The notes below the pieces were generated by a model. The model did not search any database. It was not told where the DNA came from and worked only from the letters and a program-made list of their open reading frames with translations. The translations under genes were made by a program, and so were the position numbers. This document shows positions 30,773 through 40,372 of a DNA stretch of 64,000 bases, piece after piece (positions within the stretch are counted from its first letter, which is position 1; each line of letters begins with the position of its first letter). The stretch is from NCBI GenBank assembly GCA_035578905.1, contig JAQJVL010000005.1, positions 4,618,828-4,682,827 on the forward strand, given 5' to 3'. The stretch is from Stictocephala bisonia (taxonomy: Eukaryota; Arthropoda; Insecta; Hemiptera; Membracidae).

Positions 30773-33655
30773 TCAAGTTTTGAATTGAGTTTGGTTATTA
30801 ATTGGAAATCCTTCAGGGAGTTTGTTGATTAGTCTGACACCAACTTGATGTGGCATGTGGTCTGATAGTGCCAATCTGTGTTGCTGTGTTCGGAGGTTGT
30901 CCCTGCCTCTAGTGTAGTATTGGTGAACGTTTCTGCCACGAATCAAGGAAGAACGTGATCTGCAGTATAGTATCACCTCATACATATAAAGGCAAGGTAA
31001 AGTCAGTAATTTTAACTCCCTAAAAGAATTCCGGCACGACTCTCTGTGGTTCAACTTAGCAATTATTCTAACAGCCTTTTTTTGAAGTTTAAAAACTCTT
31101 TCAATTTTGCTTTTTGCACAACCTCCCCAAAGTCTCACTCCGTATTCCAGATGTGAATACACCATGCCATAATAGGCCATGAGTAAGACTCTAGGGGAAC
31201 AGAACTTTGCAAGATTGCGCAACGCATATATACCTGAAGCAATTTTACCACAAACGTGGTCAATATGATCGTCCCAAGTCAGTCCTCTATCAAGGAACAT
31301 TCCAAGTAATTTTGTGGAATTTACCGCCTCTAAAAGAGTGTCATCCACGAAGACATGGGGTTGAGATTGGAGCTCCTGCTGTCGCAGGCAAAAACTCATT
31401 ATGTTGAATTTGGCTTTATTTGATTTTAGATTCAGTTCACTGAAATGTTGGATGCAAGAACTCAGCTCTATAAAAGCTGTTATTTCTAATTCTTTGGATG
31501 TCTTTCCTTTAATACAGAGAGTCGTATCATCGGCATATTGAATCAGTTCTCCATTCTGGATCACTGTGTTCAATCTGCACACATAGATTAAAAAAAGAAG
31601 TGGTCCGAGAATAGATCCCTGGGGGACTCCATGAACCATTCTATTTTTATTTGAAGTTATATTTGAGATTTGTACACACTGGTGTCGATCTTTAAGATAC
31701 GAAGTGAGCCAACTGTGTGGTAAACCTCTAACTCCAGATTTTTCTAAAAGGTGCAGCAGTGTCTCATGGTGCACACAATCAAATGCTTTGGAGAGGTCAA
31801 GAAAAATACTAAGCACTTGTTCTTTACTCTCCAAGCCATCGACAACGGTGTCCAAAAGTTTATTGATTGCATCAATTGTGGATCTTTCCTTTCTGAATCC
31901 AAATTGTTCTGGATTCAATAAATTGTGACTATCTATGAAGTTTGAAAGTCTATCATAGAAGATCCTTTCGTAGATCTTACTAAAGACAGGAAGAATTGAA
32001 ATAGGACGATAATTGCTCGCGAGTGAAGGGTCATCTTTTTTGTGAATTGGAACAACTTTTGCAGTCTTCAAAAGTGACGGAAAACGTCCTGTTTCAAATG
32101 AAAAATTTATTAATTTTGTGAGTGGCTTCAGTAAGTGCTGAAAGCACCGTTTTAAAAGCCATACAGATAAGCCATCGGCGTCACAGGTTTTTTTTGGGCG
32201 CAGCCTCTGAATGGCACTAGCCACCTCCTTCTCACATACAGGGGTCAAGGCCATGGATGCAACTGGCTCTCCAATATAATTTATGAATTGGGGTTTATTA
32301 AACATTGGGTCCGGTGAAGCTACAGTGGAAAAAAATCTGTTAAATTCATTTGCAACAGTTAGTTTATCTTGAACTATATCTTCACCAATTTTTATTTCAA
32401 TTGGTTTGGATTTATTTAAAAATTTTGATTGTTGTGCTGACGAGTTGATAATTTTCCAAGCGGTTTTTGAAAAATTCTCGCAATTGCTCAAGACCTTATT
32501 GGTGTCATAGGCTTTAGCAGCTTGTATGACTTTTCTATAAATTTGTCTATATCTTCTGAAAAAGGTTTTGAAATTTTCGTTTTGGGTTGTTACGAATATT
32601 TTGTGAAAGAATTTGAGTTTTTCCCGTGAGATAAGAATTCCCTTGGTTATCCAAGAACAAGTTTTCGGGTGTTTTAATTGTTTAGTATTCTTGAAAGGGC
32701 AGGCTATGTCTACGTAATATAAAAATCCATTGTGAAAAGCATGATACATGTCATCAACATTATCATAGCTATTCAAATAGTGCCATGTCTCTCGTTTTAA
32801 CAGATTATTGAGTAGACTGGCGTTTTGGGAATTAATATTCCTGGCAATAGTGATTGGTGAAGAATGAGCTTCCAAATTGCATCCACGAACCACAACCCCG
32901 AGTGCATAGTGATCAGATACGGCAGTGTTCAGAACAGAGACTGTCGCATGAGGTATGTTAGTAATTACGTTGTCGATGGCAGTACTCGACATAGCAGTCA
33001 CTCGTGTAGGTGAGTTCACGGACCAATTTAAATTGAAAGTACTTAAGATATCGCGAAGTCGCTGGGTGAGGGGGCAGGTGGGTTCCATTACATTAATGTT
33101 GAGATCTCCGAGTAACAAAAACTTAACTGATTTTGAAAATAATATATTTAATAGGAACTCTAACTTGACAAAGAAAGAGTGGCTACAGCCATTAGGTGAT
33201 CTGTATAAGCCGATTATACATACTTTTCCTAAGGAATTTGATAAAACTTTAACACCATTAGCTTCAAAGTCAAAATCTGAACTATTGTAAATTTTAAATG
33301 GCTCAAATTTTAATGGTTGCTTAACAAAGAGTGCCACACCTCCCCCCTTATTGTTTTTTCGACAAAAATAACTGGCCAATTGAAATTTCGGAATTTGGAA
33401 ATGATTTATAGTTTCAGGCCTGAAACCATGTTCAGAGACTACAAATACATCTGGTCCCAGCTCGTCACAAATAAGCGAAAGCTCGTCTATTTTATTAGTG
33501 GCAATTTGAGCGTTTTGGTGAACCAGTTTCATTGATCCCGGAAAAAAATTTAATTTTGAATCGTTGAAAACAAAATTTTTTTTCGTGATTTTGCATTTTG
33601 ATATATCTTCTACCATAGCAGAACAGGAAGGTGAATTTACTTTATTACATAGCAA
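30773..33655 (-). CDS. LINE ORF2: AP endonuclease and reverse transcriptase
   Basis: 960 residues. The endonuclease has HQNAQ (N48), SEH (E75), IGLYRSP (Y151), LLGDLNIN (D184, N186), AIDNV (D228) and SDH (D248, H249). The reverse transcriptase spans ~533-790 with YRPISILPVFSK, FLDLSKAFD (D620), VPQGSILGP and YADD (707-710). It nicks target DNA and reverse-transcribes the element RNA in the nucleus. The ORF ends at TGA 30773-30775, but the same frame stays open for 23 more codons containing SKAFYSVDEFM, the usual C-terminal signature of this LINE group, up to TAA 30701-30703. The TGA is thus probably a recent nonsense change removing the last ~24 residues. ORF2 overlaps ORF1 by 19 bp. Confidence 0.92.
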   Translation of the reverse strand: MLCNKVNSPSCSAMVEDISKCKITKKNFVFNDSKLNFFPGSMKLVHQNAQIATNKIDELSLICDELGPDVFVVSEHGFRPETINHFQIPKFQLASYFCRKNNKGGGVALFVKQPLKFEPFKIYNSSDFDFEANGVKVLSNSLGKVCIIGLYRSPNGCSHSFFVKLEFLLNILFSKSVKFLLLGDLNINVMEPTCPLTQRLRDILSTFNLNWSVNSPTRVTAMSSTAIDNVITNIPHATVSVLNTAVSDHYALGVVVRGCNLEAHSSPITIARNINSQNASLLNNLLKRETWHYLNSYDNVDDMYHAFHNGFLYYVDIACPFKNTKQLKHPKTCSWITKGILISREKLKFFHKIFVTTQNENFKTFFRRYRQIYRKVIQAAKAYDTNKVLSNCENFSKTAWKIINSSAQQSKFLNKSKPIEIKIGEDIVQDKLTVANEFNRFFSTVASPDPMFNKPQFINYIGEPVASMALTPVCEKEVASAIQRLRPKKTCDADGLSVWLLKRCFQHLLKPLTKLINFSFETGRFPSLLKTAKVVPIHKKDDPSLASNYRPISILPVFSKIYERIFYDRLSNFIDSHNLLNPEQFGFRKERSTIDAINKLLDTVVDGLESKEQVLSIFLDLSKAFDCVHHETLLHLLEKSGVRGLPHSWLTSYLKDRHQCVQISNITSNKNRMVHGVPQGSILGPLLFLIYVCRLNTVIQNGELIQYADDTTLCIKGKTSKELEITAFIELSSCIQHFSELNLKSNKAKFNIMSFCLRQQELQSQPHVFVDDTLLEAVNSTKLLGMFLDRGLTWDDHIDHVCGKIASGIYALRNLAKFCSPRVLLMAYYGMVYSHLEYGVRLWGGCAKSKIERVFKLQKKAVRIIAKLNHRESCRNSFRELKLLTLPCLYMYEVILYCRSRSSLIRGRNVHQYYTRGRDNLRTQQHRLALSDHMPHQVGVRLINKLPEGFPINNQTQFKT

Positions 33656-35457
33656 TTTTCGATAACCATGTTTTTTGGAACTGGAAAGCGTCTTATGTCA
33701 TTGGCATCACTTTGACTAGGGGCTCCAATCACAGCGTGAGCGTAGGAGTCATGATGATGGCACAGAGTAGCTATCTCAGGCGTACTGGCAGGTTTCCCAC
33801 TAGCAATAGAGGATGACTGCAAGGCCCCGTGACAAGGTGTGGTAGCTCGAGATGCTCCTCCTTTGGCTGGGATTTGGCTCTGGTGACTCAGATGTGGAGC
33901 GTCGGACGTTGTAAGGATCTTCACAATCATTCCCGCTATCAGACGTTTGCCACGCATAGACAAGTGTTGCCCGTGTCTAGTGAAGAACTTTCGATTAATA
34001 CCATCCATCCTCAGCAATTCAATGCCATGACGACGAGCCAGCTGTTCTATGAAGGCATTTACACGAGATGTGTCATAATGGATGCGATGGTCTGGGTGCA
34101 GATCGTACCTGTGTGGCAGTGTGGCAATGATGATCTCGGTGCCATCTGGTCTATCGTTGATGTAGTGCTCCAAACTGTGATATATGTCACGAGGATCACC
34201 CGCCGCTACGTCGTTGGTCCCGGCGAGCAGCACTTCGCAGTTGTTGGTTGAGCTCCAGGGGTCTCGATGCACGATGTTTTTCAGTCGGGCTCCAGGCTTA
34301 CAGATGCCGTACACAGCTGTATTAGTTGTTCGTTCCCTCACAAGTTCTGCGATATGTCGACTATGGCTATCACCTCTAATTGTGATTGATTTTGTTTTTA
34401 AGGATATATATGTTGGTCTCTTATTGGGGTTTTTTTTGTTATTGTTATTCTTTAATAAGTTTGTATTATAATTTCTATGTTTATTGATTATTGTTGTTTC
34501 CTGAACTGATTGTACTTTGTTTTTAATTGATGTAGCTGTATGTTTTTCAGATGAAGTTGTAGGTTTACTAATCTTGTTATTTTTGTTTTTTGTTTTATTT
34601 GTAACGGTAAACCATGGTTGTTCAGCGCTCTGACCACATTTAAAGATGTTTAGCTCTGTATGCAGATACTGATTTTCCGCTTCAAGAACTTGTATGGTAG
34701 TTTTGAGGCTTTGTATGAGCTCTCTGTCTTCCTCCCGCTGTGTGAGTGCGTTAAATTGTAAGGGAAAATCACACTGCACACTAGAACTCACAAAAGTGCG
34801 TTCAGGTGTCGGCTCACATTGAACACCGAAGTCAACCATCGCAGGAGTATGGGTTATTTTGTCTGGCAAAGAAGTGGGGTGGCTTGTGAATATTTGATCG
34901 GTAAACTGCAACAAGCGAGTGTCAGAATTGATTGTGTGTTCCAATAACCCGTTATATTCCTTTTGAAGGCGATCAATTTCCTGCTTTAGTTTCTTTATCT
35001 CTTCTGGAGCTTCTTCGGGTGGGTGTATGTCTGAAGTTCTTCCTAAGGTGACAAAACTTGTAATCTCAGGGCAGGGTGTGGAGTAGGCTGGTGGTGAGAC
35101 GTCTCTGGATGGTGACTGGTGTGTCGTCGGTATTTGTGAAAAAGGCGGTGAACGTTTGTCATGTATATGGGTTGTGACACCAATAGATGGTGGAGTCATT
35201 GCTGGAGATTGGGGCTGGGACTGAACTAGTGGGGAAGATAGCATTCGCATAGTGACTGGATGATCGCCACTGTGTTTTTCATTACAAACAGTAACGCTTG
35301 TTTTATGTTCATCCGTTTTTATTGTTGCGCTACACGTCTTGCCCAGGCAGCTCCAGTATACTGAACCGTTTCTTAGAATCCGTTTTTGTCTATATTTAAC
35401 ATTATTATATATTATAAAGGGTTTACCAGTCTTTGAATTTTCCATGGTAAACGACAT
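33637..35457 (-). CDS. LINE ORF1: FLYWCH finger, coiled coils, SGNH domain
   Basis: 606 residues, intact. Residues ~12-68 form a FLYWCH-type zinc finger (YW at 34-35; C37, C42, H62, H66). Two heptad-rich stretches (~149-185 and 240-275) suggest coiled-coil oligomerisation, and a Lys/Asn-rich linker follows. Residues ~357-515 are an SGNH hydrolase-like domain: GDSHS (S364), KPGAR (G389), AGTND (N415) and RHGQHLS (H498). The usual catalytic Asp three residues before His is His here, so esterase activity is uncertain. CR1-type ORF1 proteins often carry such a domain, thought to aid RNP or membrane interactions. The FLYWCH module would give nucleic-acid binding. Confidence 0.88.
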   Translation of the reverse strand: MSFTMENSKTGKPFIIYNNVKYRQKRILRNGSVYWSCLGKTCSATIKTDEHKTSVTVCNEKHSGDHPVTMRMLSSPLVQSQPQSPAMTPPSIGVTTHIHDKRSPPFSQIPTTHQSPSRDVSPPAYSTPCPEITSFVTLGRTSDIHPPEEAPEEIKKLKQEIDRLQKEYNGLLEHTINSDTRLLQFTDQIFTSHPTSLPDKITHTPAMVDFGVQCEPTPERTFVSSSVQCDFPLQFNALTQREEDRELIQSLKTTIQVLEAENQYLHTELNIFKCGQSAEQPWFTVTNKTKNKNNKISKPTTSSEKHTATSIKNKVQSVQETTIINKHRNYNTNLLKNNNNKKNPNKRPTYISLKTKSITIRGDSHSRHIAELVRERTTNTAVYGICKPGARLKNIVHRDPWSSTNNCEVLLAGTNDVAAGDPRDIYHSLEHYINDRPDGTEIIIATLPHRYDLHPDHRIHYDTSRVNAFIEQLARRHGIELLRMDGINRKFFTRHGQHLSMRGKRLIAGMIVKILTTSDAPHLSHQSQIPAKGGASRATTPCHGALQSSSIASGKPASTPEIATLCHHHDSYAHAVIGAPSQSDANDIRRFPVPKNMVIENCYVIK

Positions 35458-35564
35458 TTTTTTCAGGATATCAAAATGTGATTAAAAAACAGTGTTATGT
35501 AAAGAATCAAATAAAAACAGTTATGAATTATTAGTATATTATTATTATGCAGACTGTAGACAAA

Positions 35565-35650
35565 AAGTATAGTTGGCAGATGGTTTCGATCCTGGGTCTC
35601 TTGCACAGTGTGGATGTGTGCTATCAGTTGAGCTATGTGACTGATAACAA
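35565..35650 (-). other. tRNA-like segment in LINE 5' region
   Basis: Minus strand contains TAGCTCAACTGATAGCAC, like a tRNA D-arm and A box, and 25 bases further on GGATCGAAACC, like a B box, in the right order and spacing. Stems are imperfect, so I do not call a functional tRNA. It may be a tRNA-derived SINE head, or a Pol III-like promoter captured in the 5' region of the LINE. Confidence 0.4.
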
Positions 35651-35948
35651 ATCAAGGAAATCAGCAGGTCAGTAGTCGCGTTACTCCGAAGTTACTTCAA
35701 CGTGGAGTTGTTGCTGTACTCTTGTTTAACCTTGTTGGTTAGCTTGTAGGTTAGCTTTACATTAAACACAATTAATCATGACTTACAGCAAAACTCTATG
35801 TCCAACACGCCTTAAACACGTTGTCACGAGTTAAAATACGCACGTTCACAGCTTTTTAACGCTAAGCAATCACTGGAACTTCGATAAAATGTTAAAACTA
35901 CGGAGCGATCAAAACACACGTCTTGTTCTACCCAGATGCCTATTAGAC

Positions 35949-36640
35949 TTCTTCCTATTAGACTACATACTGTCGAAGAAAACCCTCACATAGTTAATTG
36001 TAAACACCATATTCCAGTCCAGCACGTCTTCTGTGAACATGTTGGCTGCTCAGTTGTTCTTCCCATTAGACTACGTACTGTCGAAGAAAACCCTTATATA
36101 GTTAATTGTAAACACCATATTCCAGTCAAGCATGTTTTCTGGGAACGTGTTGGCTGCTCAGTTGTTCTTCCTATTAGACTACATACTGTCGAAGAAAACC
36201 CTCACATAGTTAATTGTAAACACCATATTCCAGTCCAGCACGTCTTCTGTGAACATGTTGGCTGCTCAGTTGTTCTTCCCATTAGACTACGTACTGTCGA
36301 AGAATTATATAGTTAATTCTTAACGAACCCTTATATAGTTAATTGTAATCACCATATTCCAGTCCAGCACATATTCTGTGAACGTGTTGGCCGATCAGTT
36401 GTTCTTCCCATTAGACTACGTACTGTCGAAGAAAACCCTTATATAGTTAATTGTAAACACCATATTCCAGTCAAGCACGTCTTCTGGGAACGTGTTGGCT
36501 GGTCAGTTGTTCTTCCTATTAGACTACATACTGTCGAAGAAAACCCTCACATAGTTAATTGTAAACACCATATTCCAGTCAAGCACGTCTTCTGTGAACG
36601 TGTTGGCTGCTCAGTTGTTCATTCCACTAGACTACATATA
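35949..36640 (+). repeat. 108 bp repeat, right part (~6.5 copies)
   Basis: Resumption of the repeat of 30160-30459, with the same 36-codon periodicity. One unit near 36305-36335 is disrupted. The plus-strand frame 35936-36316 is open because the unit length is a multiple of three and the unit derives from coding sequence. The last unit ends at ACTGTCGAAGAA, which is also the outer end of the following inverted-repeat element. Confidence 0.88.
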
Positions 36641-38167
36641 CTGTCGAAGAAAAAACTATAAACACTCGAGTTTGAAACATCACTGTAAAGAAACTACTTA
36701 CATTAGAAAAATACAAATTACATTAAAATGTTCCTTGTTTATTCATGCAATTTTCAGTGTAAAAGGAAATATTTTATCTTTTAACAGTTCTTTTTAATCA
36801 CGAGTAGAATAAAAAAAGAGCGTGATTTCTATCGCTCTTTACCGAAACGTCAACTTTAAAAATTTATCCAATAAAAACCTTGGATCAGATCATATTGATA
36901 CTTTGATAGGTCATTTATAAACAATTTTTTCTAATTTATGCTAGAGTTTTATGAACTTTGATTAATTAACAAAAATGGTCTTACGGAAAAATCTTTTTCT
37001 ATTAATTGAGTAGGTCTAGGAAATCGAATAAAACTTCGTTTTGTACTTCACAATACCATTATTTCAAAAAACGAACGAACGTTTACATAACATACTTGTA
37101 TGAATTTATATGGATCAATAATCAAACGTGGGGCAGTGTGCAGCGGCGCGTAAAATCACGGCACTCTCTTGACTAACGCACTACACAAAAGCACTGCGCG
37201 TTGCCACTTTGAACAGCCAGCGTTAGAGGGTCTGTTCACTGAATGTAATATTTAACTCTAATCACAGGTAACACTTTAATTTTAGATAGATCGTTATTTT
37301 TTAAAAACTTATACTGATTTATTTCGTATAATTCATTTTCTATCACCATTTTTCTCCCTCAATTATAAAAAAACAATAAAAAATGTTTAATAAAAATAAA
37401 ACTAAAAAATTACAACGTCCAGTGTTTAAACGTCCATTTAAATAATGTTTAATAGTTCCTAGTAGGTTGATAATAATAGATCAAAATTGTTACATAAAAA
37501 CCGTTGTATGAACATAAATAAACTACAAAACTAAAATTTGTGAAACAAAGTTTATGTGGGGGCGAAAATTCGCTGGAGAAGACTTCATCACGGCAACGTC
37601 GCTTTATTTTGCCCGATCTGGTCGTCGGTAGAAGTGCCGCCATTTTACGCGCCGCTGCACACTGCCCCACGTTTGATTATTATTCCATATAAATTCATAC
37701 AAGTATGTTTAGTACACGTTCGCTCGTTTTTGAAATAATGGTATTGTGATGTACAAAACGAAGTTTTATTCGATTTCATATGCTACTCAATTACTATAAA
37801 AAGATGTTTTACATTTTACATAAGAACATTTTTGTTAATTAATCAAAGTTCATAAAACTCTAGCTTAAGTTAGAAAAATATTTTATAAATGATCTATTAA
37901 AGTTTCAATTTGATCTGACCAGAGGTTTTTATTTTAGAAATTTTAAAAGTCGACTTTTCGGTAAAGTGCGTTAGAAATCACGCTCTTTTTTATTCTACCC
38001 GCGATTAAAAAAAAACTTTTAAAAGATAAAAATTTTCTATTTACACTCAAAAGCGCAGGAATAAACAAGGAAAGTTTTAATGTCTATTTAATTTGTATTT
38101 TTCTAGTGTAAGTAGTTTCTTTACAGCGATGTTTCAATCTCGAGTGTTGATAGTTTTTCTTCGACAG
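36641..38167. mobile_element. Element with ~520 bp inverted arms, 485 bp loop
   Basis: Left arm 36641-37156 and right arm 37642-38167 are inverted and diverged copies: CTGTCGAAGAAAAA at the left end and its complement TTTTTCTTCGACAG at the right end, CAAACGTGGGGCAGTGTGCA and its complement at the inner ends. The loop (37157-37641) is GC-richer at its edges and has no convincing ORF. I infer a non-autonomous long-TIR DNA transposon. Its left end coincides with the 108 bp monomer boundary. Confidence 0.72.
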
Positions 38168-38214
38168 TAGGTAACATTATCTTAACCTAACCTGCACATA
38201 CTACTTACTCTTTT

Positions 38215-38455
38215 CAGTCCTGGATATATAAATATATTTCCACGTCTCCCATCTAACTTACTCACTATTATTGGCAGCCCAATCGATATAGCCTAATGAC
38301 ATTTCAACGTCTCCTTGCGTCTCCTCATATTACACACTACTCTTGGCGGTCCTCGATTTACAGACATTTTTACGTTTTCTTTCATATCTCAAACACACTA
38401 CTCCTAGCAGTCCAATCTCAACATACATAACATTTCCAACTCGCTGTACCAAACT
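38215..38455. repeat. Degenerate copies of the 70 bp repeat
   Basis: Three to four diverged units resemble the 27107-28650 monomer: TTGGCAGCCCAATCGATATA, then GACATTTCAACGTCTCCTTG, then cacacTACTCTTGGCGG. They lie about 10 kb from the main array and are much more divergent. Confidence 0.55.
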
Positions 38456-38803
38456 TACAAAGGTTGAAGAGACTACTTATTATGGCGGGCTATGGATATA
38501 TGTTTTGCATGGGGAAAACTTTCGTTTCGCGTCACGGAACACTTTAATACATCTATACACTTTCTATAAGCTTATTTATTTGACAAAGATTGAGTTTAAT
38601 ACTCTAATATTAGCAACTGTTAATTTTTAAAGCTTTAAGTACAAAAAGATATGGCACAGCAATAGATGCTGCGTTTACAAGATATGAAGCAAGATTTTAT
38701 TCCAGAGTTTTATTTCTTACTCCAGTTATCATAATCGCAAAATTACATTTTTATAATAAAATGACAACGACGTACTTTTTTCAAGACATATATTCACAGC
38801 CCT
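38456..38803. other. AT-rich spacer, no gene seen
   Basis: No feature recognised. A weak frame at 38343-38630 overlaps the degenerate repeats and is not supported. Confidence 0.4.
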
Positions 38804-39585
38804 CCATAAGAAGTAGTCACTTCTGTCGGTCAGTCCCGCGACTGCCTACCTTTTCACCACAGATGAAGTAGTCACTTCTGTCGGTCAGTCCCGCGACTGC
38901 CTACCTATTCACCACAGATGAAGTAGTCACTTCTGTCGGTCAGTCCCGCGACTGCCTACCTTTTCACCACAGATGAAGTAGTCACTTCTGTCGGTCAGTC
39001 CCGCGACTGCCTACCTATTTACCACAGATGAAGTAGTCACTTCTGTCGGTCAGTCCCGCGACTGCCTACCTATTTACCACAGATGAAGTAGTCACTTCTG
39101 TCGGTCAGTCCCGCGACTGCCTACCTATTTACCACAGATGAAGTAGTCACTTCTGTCGGTCAGTCCCGCGACTGCCTACCTATTTACCACAGATGAAGTA
39201 GTCACTTCTGTCGGTCAGTCCCGCGACTGCCTACCTATTTACCACAGATGAAGTAGTCACTTCTGTCGGTCAGTCCCGCGACTGCCTACCTTATCACCAC
39301 AGATGAAGTAGTCACTTCTGTCGGTCAGTCCCGCGACTGCCTACCTATTCACCACAGATGAAGTAGTCACTTCTGTCGGTCAGTCCCGCGACTGCCTACC
39401 TTTTCACCACAGATGAAGTAGTCACTTCTGTCGGTCAGTCCCGCGACTGCCTACCTATTTACCACAGATGAAGTAGTCACTTCTGTCGGTCAGTCCCGCG
39501 ACTGCCTACCTATTTACCACAGATGAAGTAGTCACTTCTGTCGGTCAGTCCCGCGACTGCCTACCTATTCACCACATATGATGTA
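38804..39585. repeat. 55 bp minisatellite, about 14 copies
   Basis: Unit AGATGAAGTAGTCACTTCTG, TCGGTCAGTCCCGCGACTGC, CTACCTATTTACCAC. Copies are nearly identical; the only frequent change is TATTC, TTTTC, TTATC or TATTT before ACCAC. It is much GC-richer than its surroundings, and includes GAAGTAGTCACTTC, an imperfect palindrome. Confidence 0.94.
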
Positions 39586-39901
39586 GGCGCTACTTTTGAG
39601 GAACTTTGAGGTACAACGGTATCTGTACTCTGCTAAAGAAACTTCTTATTCACATTTGGGATATTTCCTACCTTTAGCTCTTACAGAAATTATGTTGCTA
39701 AAAAAATCATGTGATTGCTTATGAAGATAACTAAATGGCCATTTTTTTACTGTGCCATAAGCTTTTGCATATTAGTTTTGTAAAAAAAATCTCAATTAGT
39801 GAGGAGGAATAAGAAATGTAAATTAAGTAAATGAATAATAAGTATATATTTTTTATAAAAATAAAAAAAATATTAAATTAAAAACTAAGATAAACATTTG
39901 C

Positions 39902-40242
39902 CTAATATTCCTGAGGTAGCTTATTGACGGATTCATCGTCAATGAGAAGGAGCAGTTTGCGGGCAATGGCACGAGCTCGTTCGGCGATGTAGGAGTCTAT
40001 CTGACCCAAGATAGCGACGGCACTGAGTGCTCTGCCAATCCCGAGGTTGACATCACGTGGGGTGAGTGCTGCACGGCCCAGGGGTAGCCTTGCAGCAGGC
40101 AATGGGGGCAGTGGAGGCAATGGAAGATGAGGCAGAATTGGAGGTAGAAGTGGAGACCGATATTTTGACTCTGTCGACCGCTGAACAATTGGTGTCTTCG
40201 GCATCAGTACTTCTGGAGTATTAGCCGTGTTGTTCAGGATCT
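39902..40242 (-). CDS. Exon 2 of two-exon gene, unknown 191 aa protein
   Basis: The minus-strand frame from 40242 to TAA 39902 is preceded by the acceptor TTGCTCTTTACAG (ends 40243). It joins exon 1 (42850-43084) in phase 1: 235 + 341 = 576 bases, exactly 192 codons with stop. The encoded part has a Pro/Leu-rich stretch (LLPPILPHLPLPPLPPLP) and then a helical Ala/Arg/Leu-rich region with GIGRALSAVAILGQIDSYIAE, ending NKLPQEY. I know no family for it. Upstream in-frame sequence from the intron adds a Met at 40255, but the splice reading is better supported. Confidence 0.6.
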
Positions 40243-40372
40243 CTGTAAAGAGCAATAGTAGTCTTATTCACAGTTTTTCCTTCATAAAATAAATTATTAC
40301 AGATCAATATTATTTCTAATTGTATTATTGTTTCGCAAATTTGTATGCAACAGTTATATACAACAATTATAT

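Larger units (their letters stand above)
30460..35948 (-). mobile_element. Nearly intact CR1/Jockey-type LINE retrotransposon
   Basis: On the minus strand this element has a ~490 bp 5' region, ORF1 (35457-33637), an overlapping ORF2 (33655-30773), a short 3' UTR, AATAAA at the tail junction and an uninterrupted 53-base poly(A) (plus-strand T run 30460-30512). It splits the 108 bp repeat array. The pure long tail and open ORFs indicate a recent insertion. A target duplication is not convincing: the array resumes TCTTCCTATTAG at ~35949 after leaving off at GTTGTTCT, and CCTATTAGAC occurs twice at the 5' junction. The SGNH-bearing ORF1 and APE-RT ORF2 point to the CR1 branch. The 5' boundary is uncertain by ~20 bp. 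Confidence 0.88.

Noticed and set aside
35936..36316. 126-codon ORF as a host gene
   Set aside because: It is the 108 bp repeat, whose coding look is explained by its probable transposase origin.
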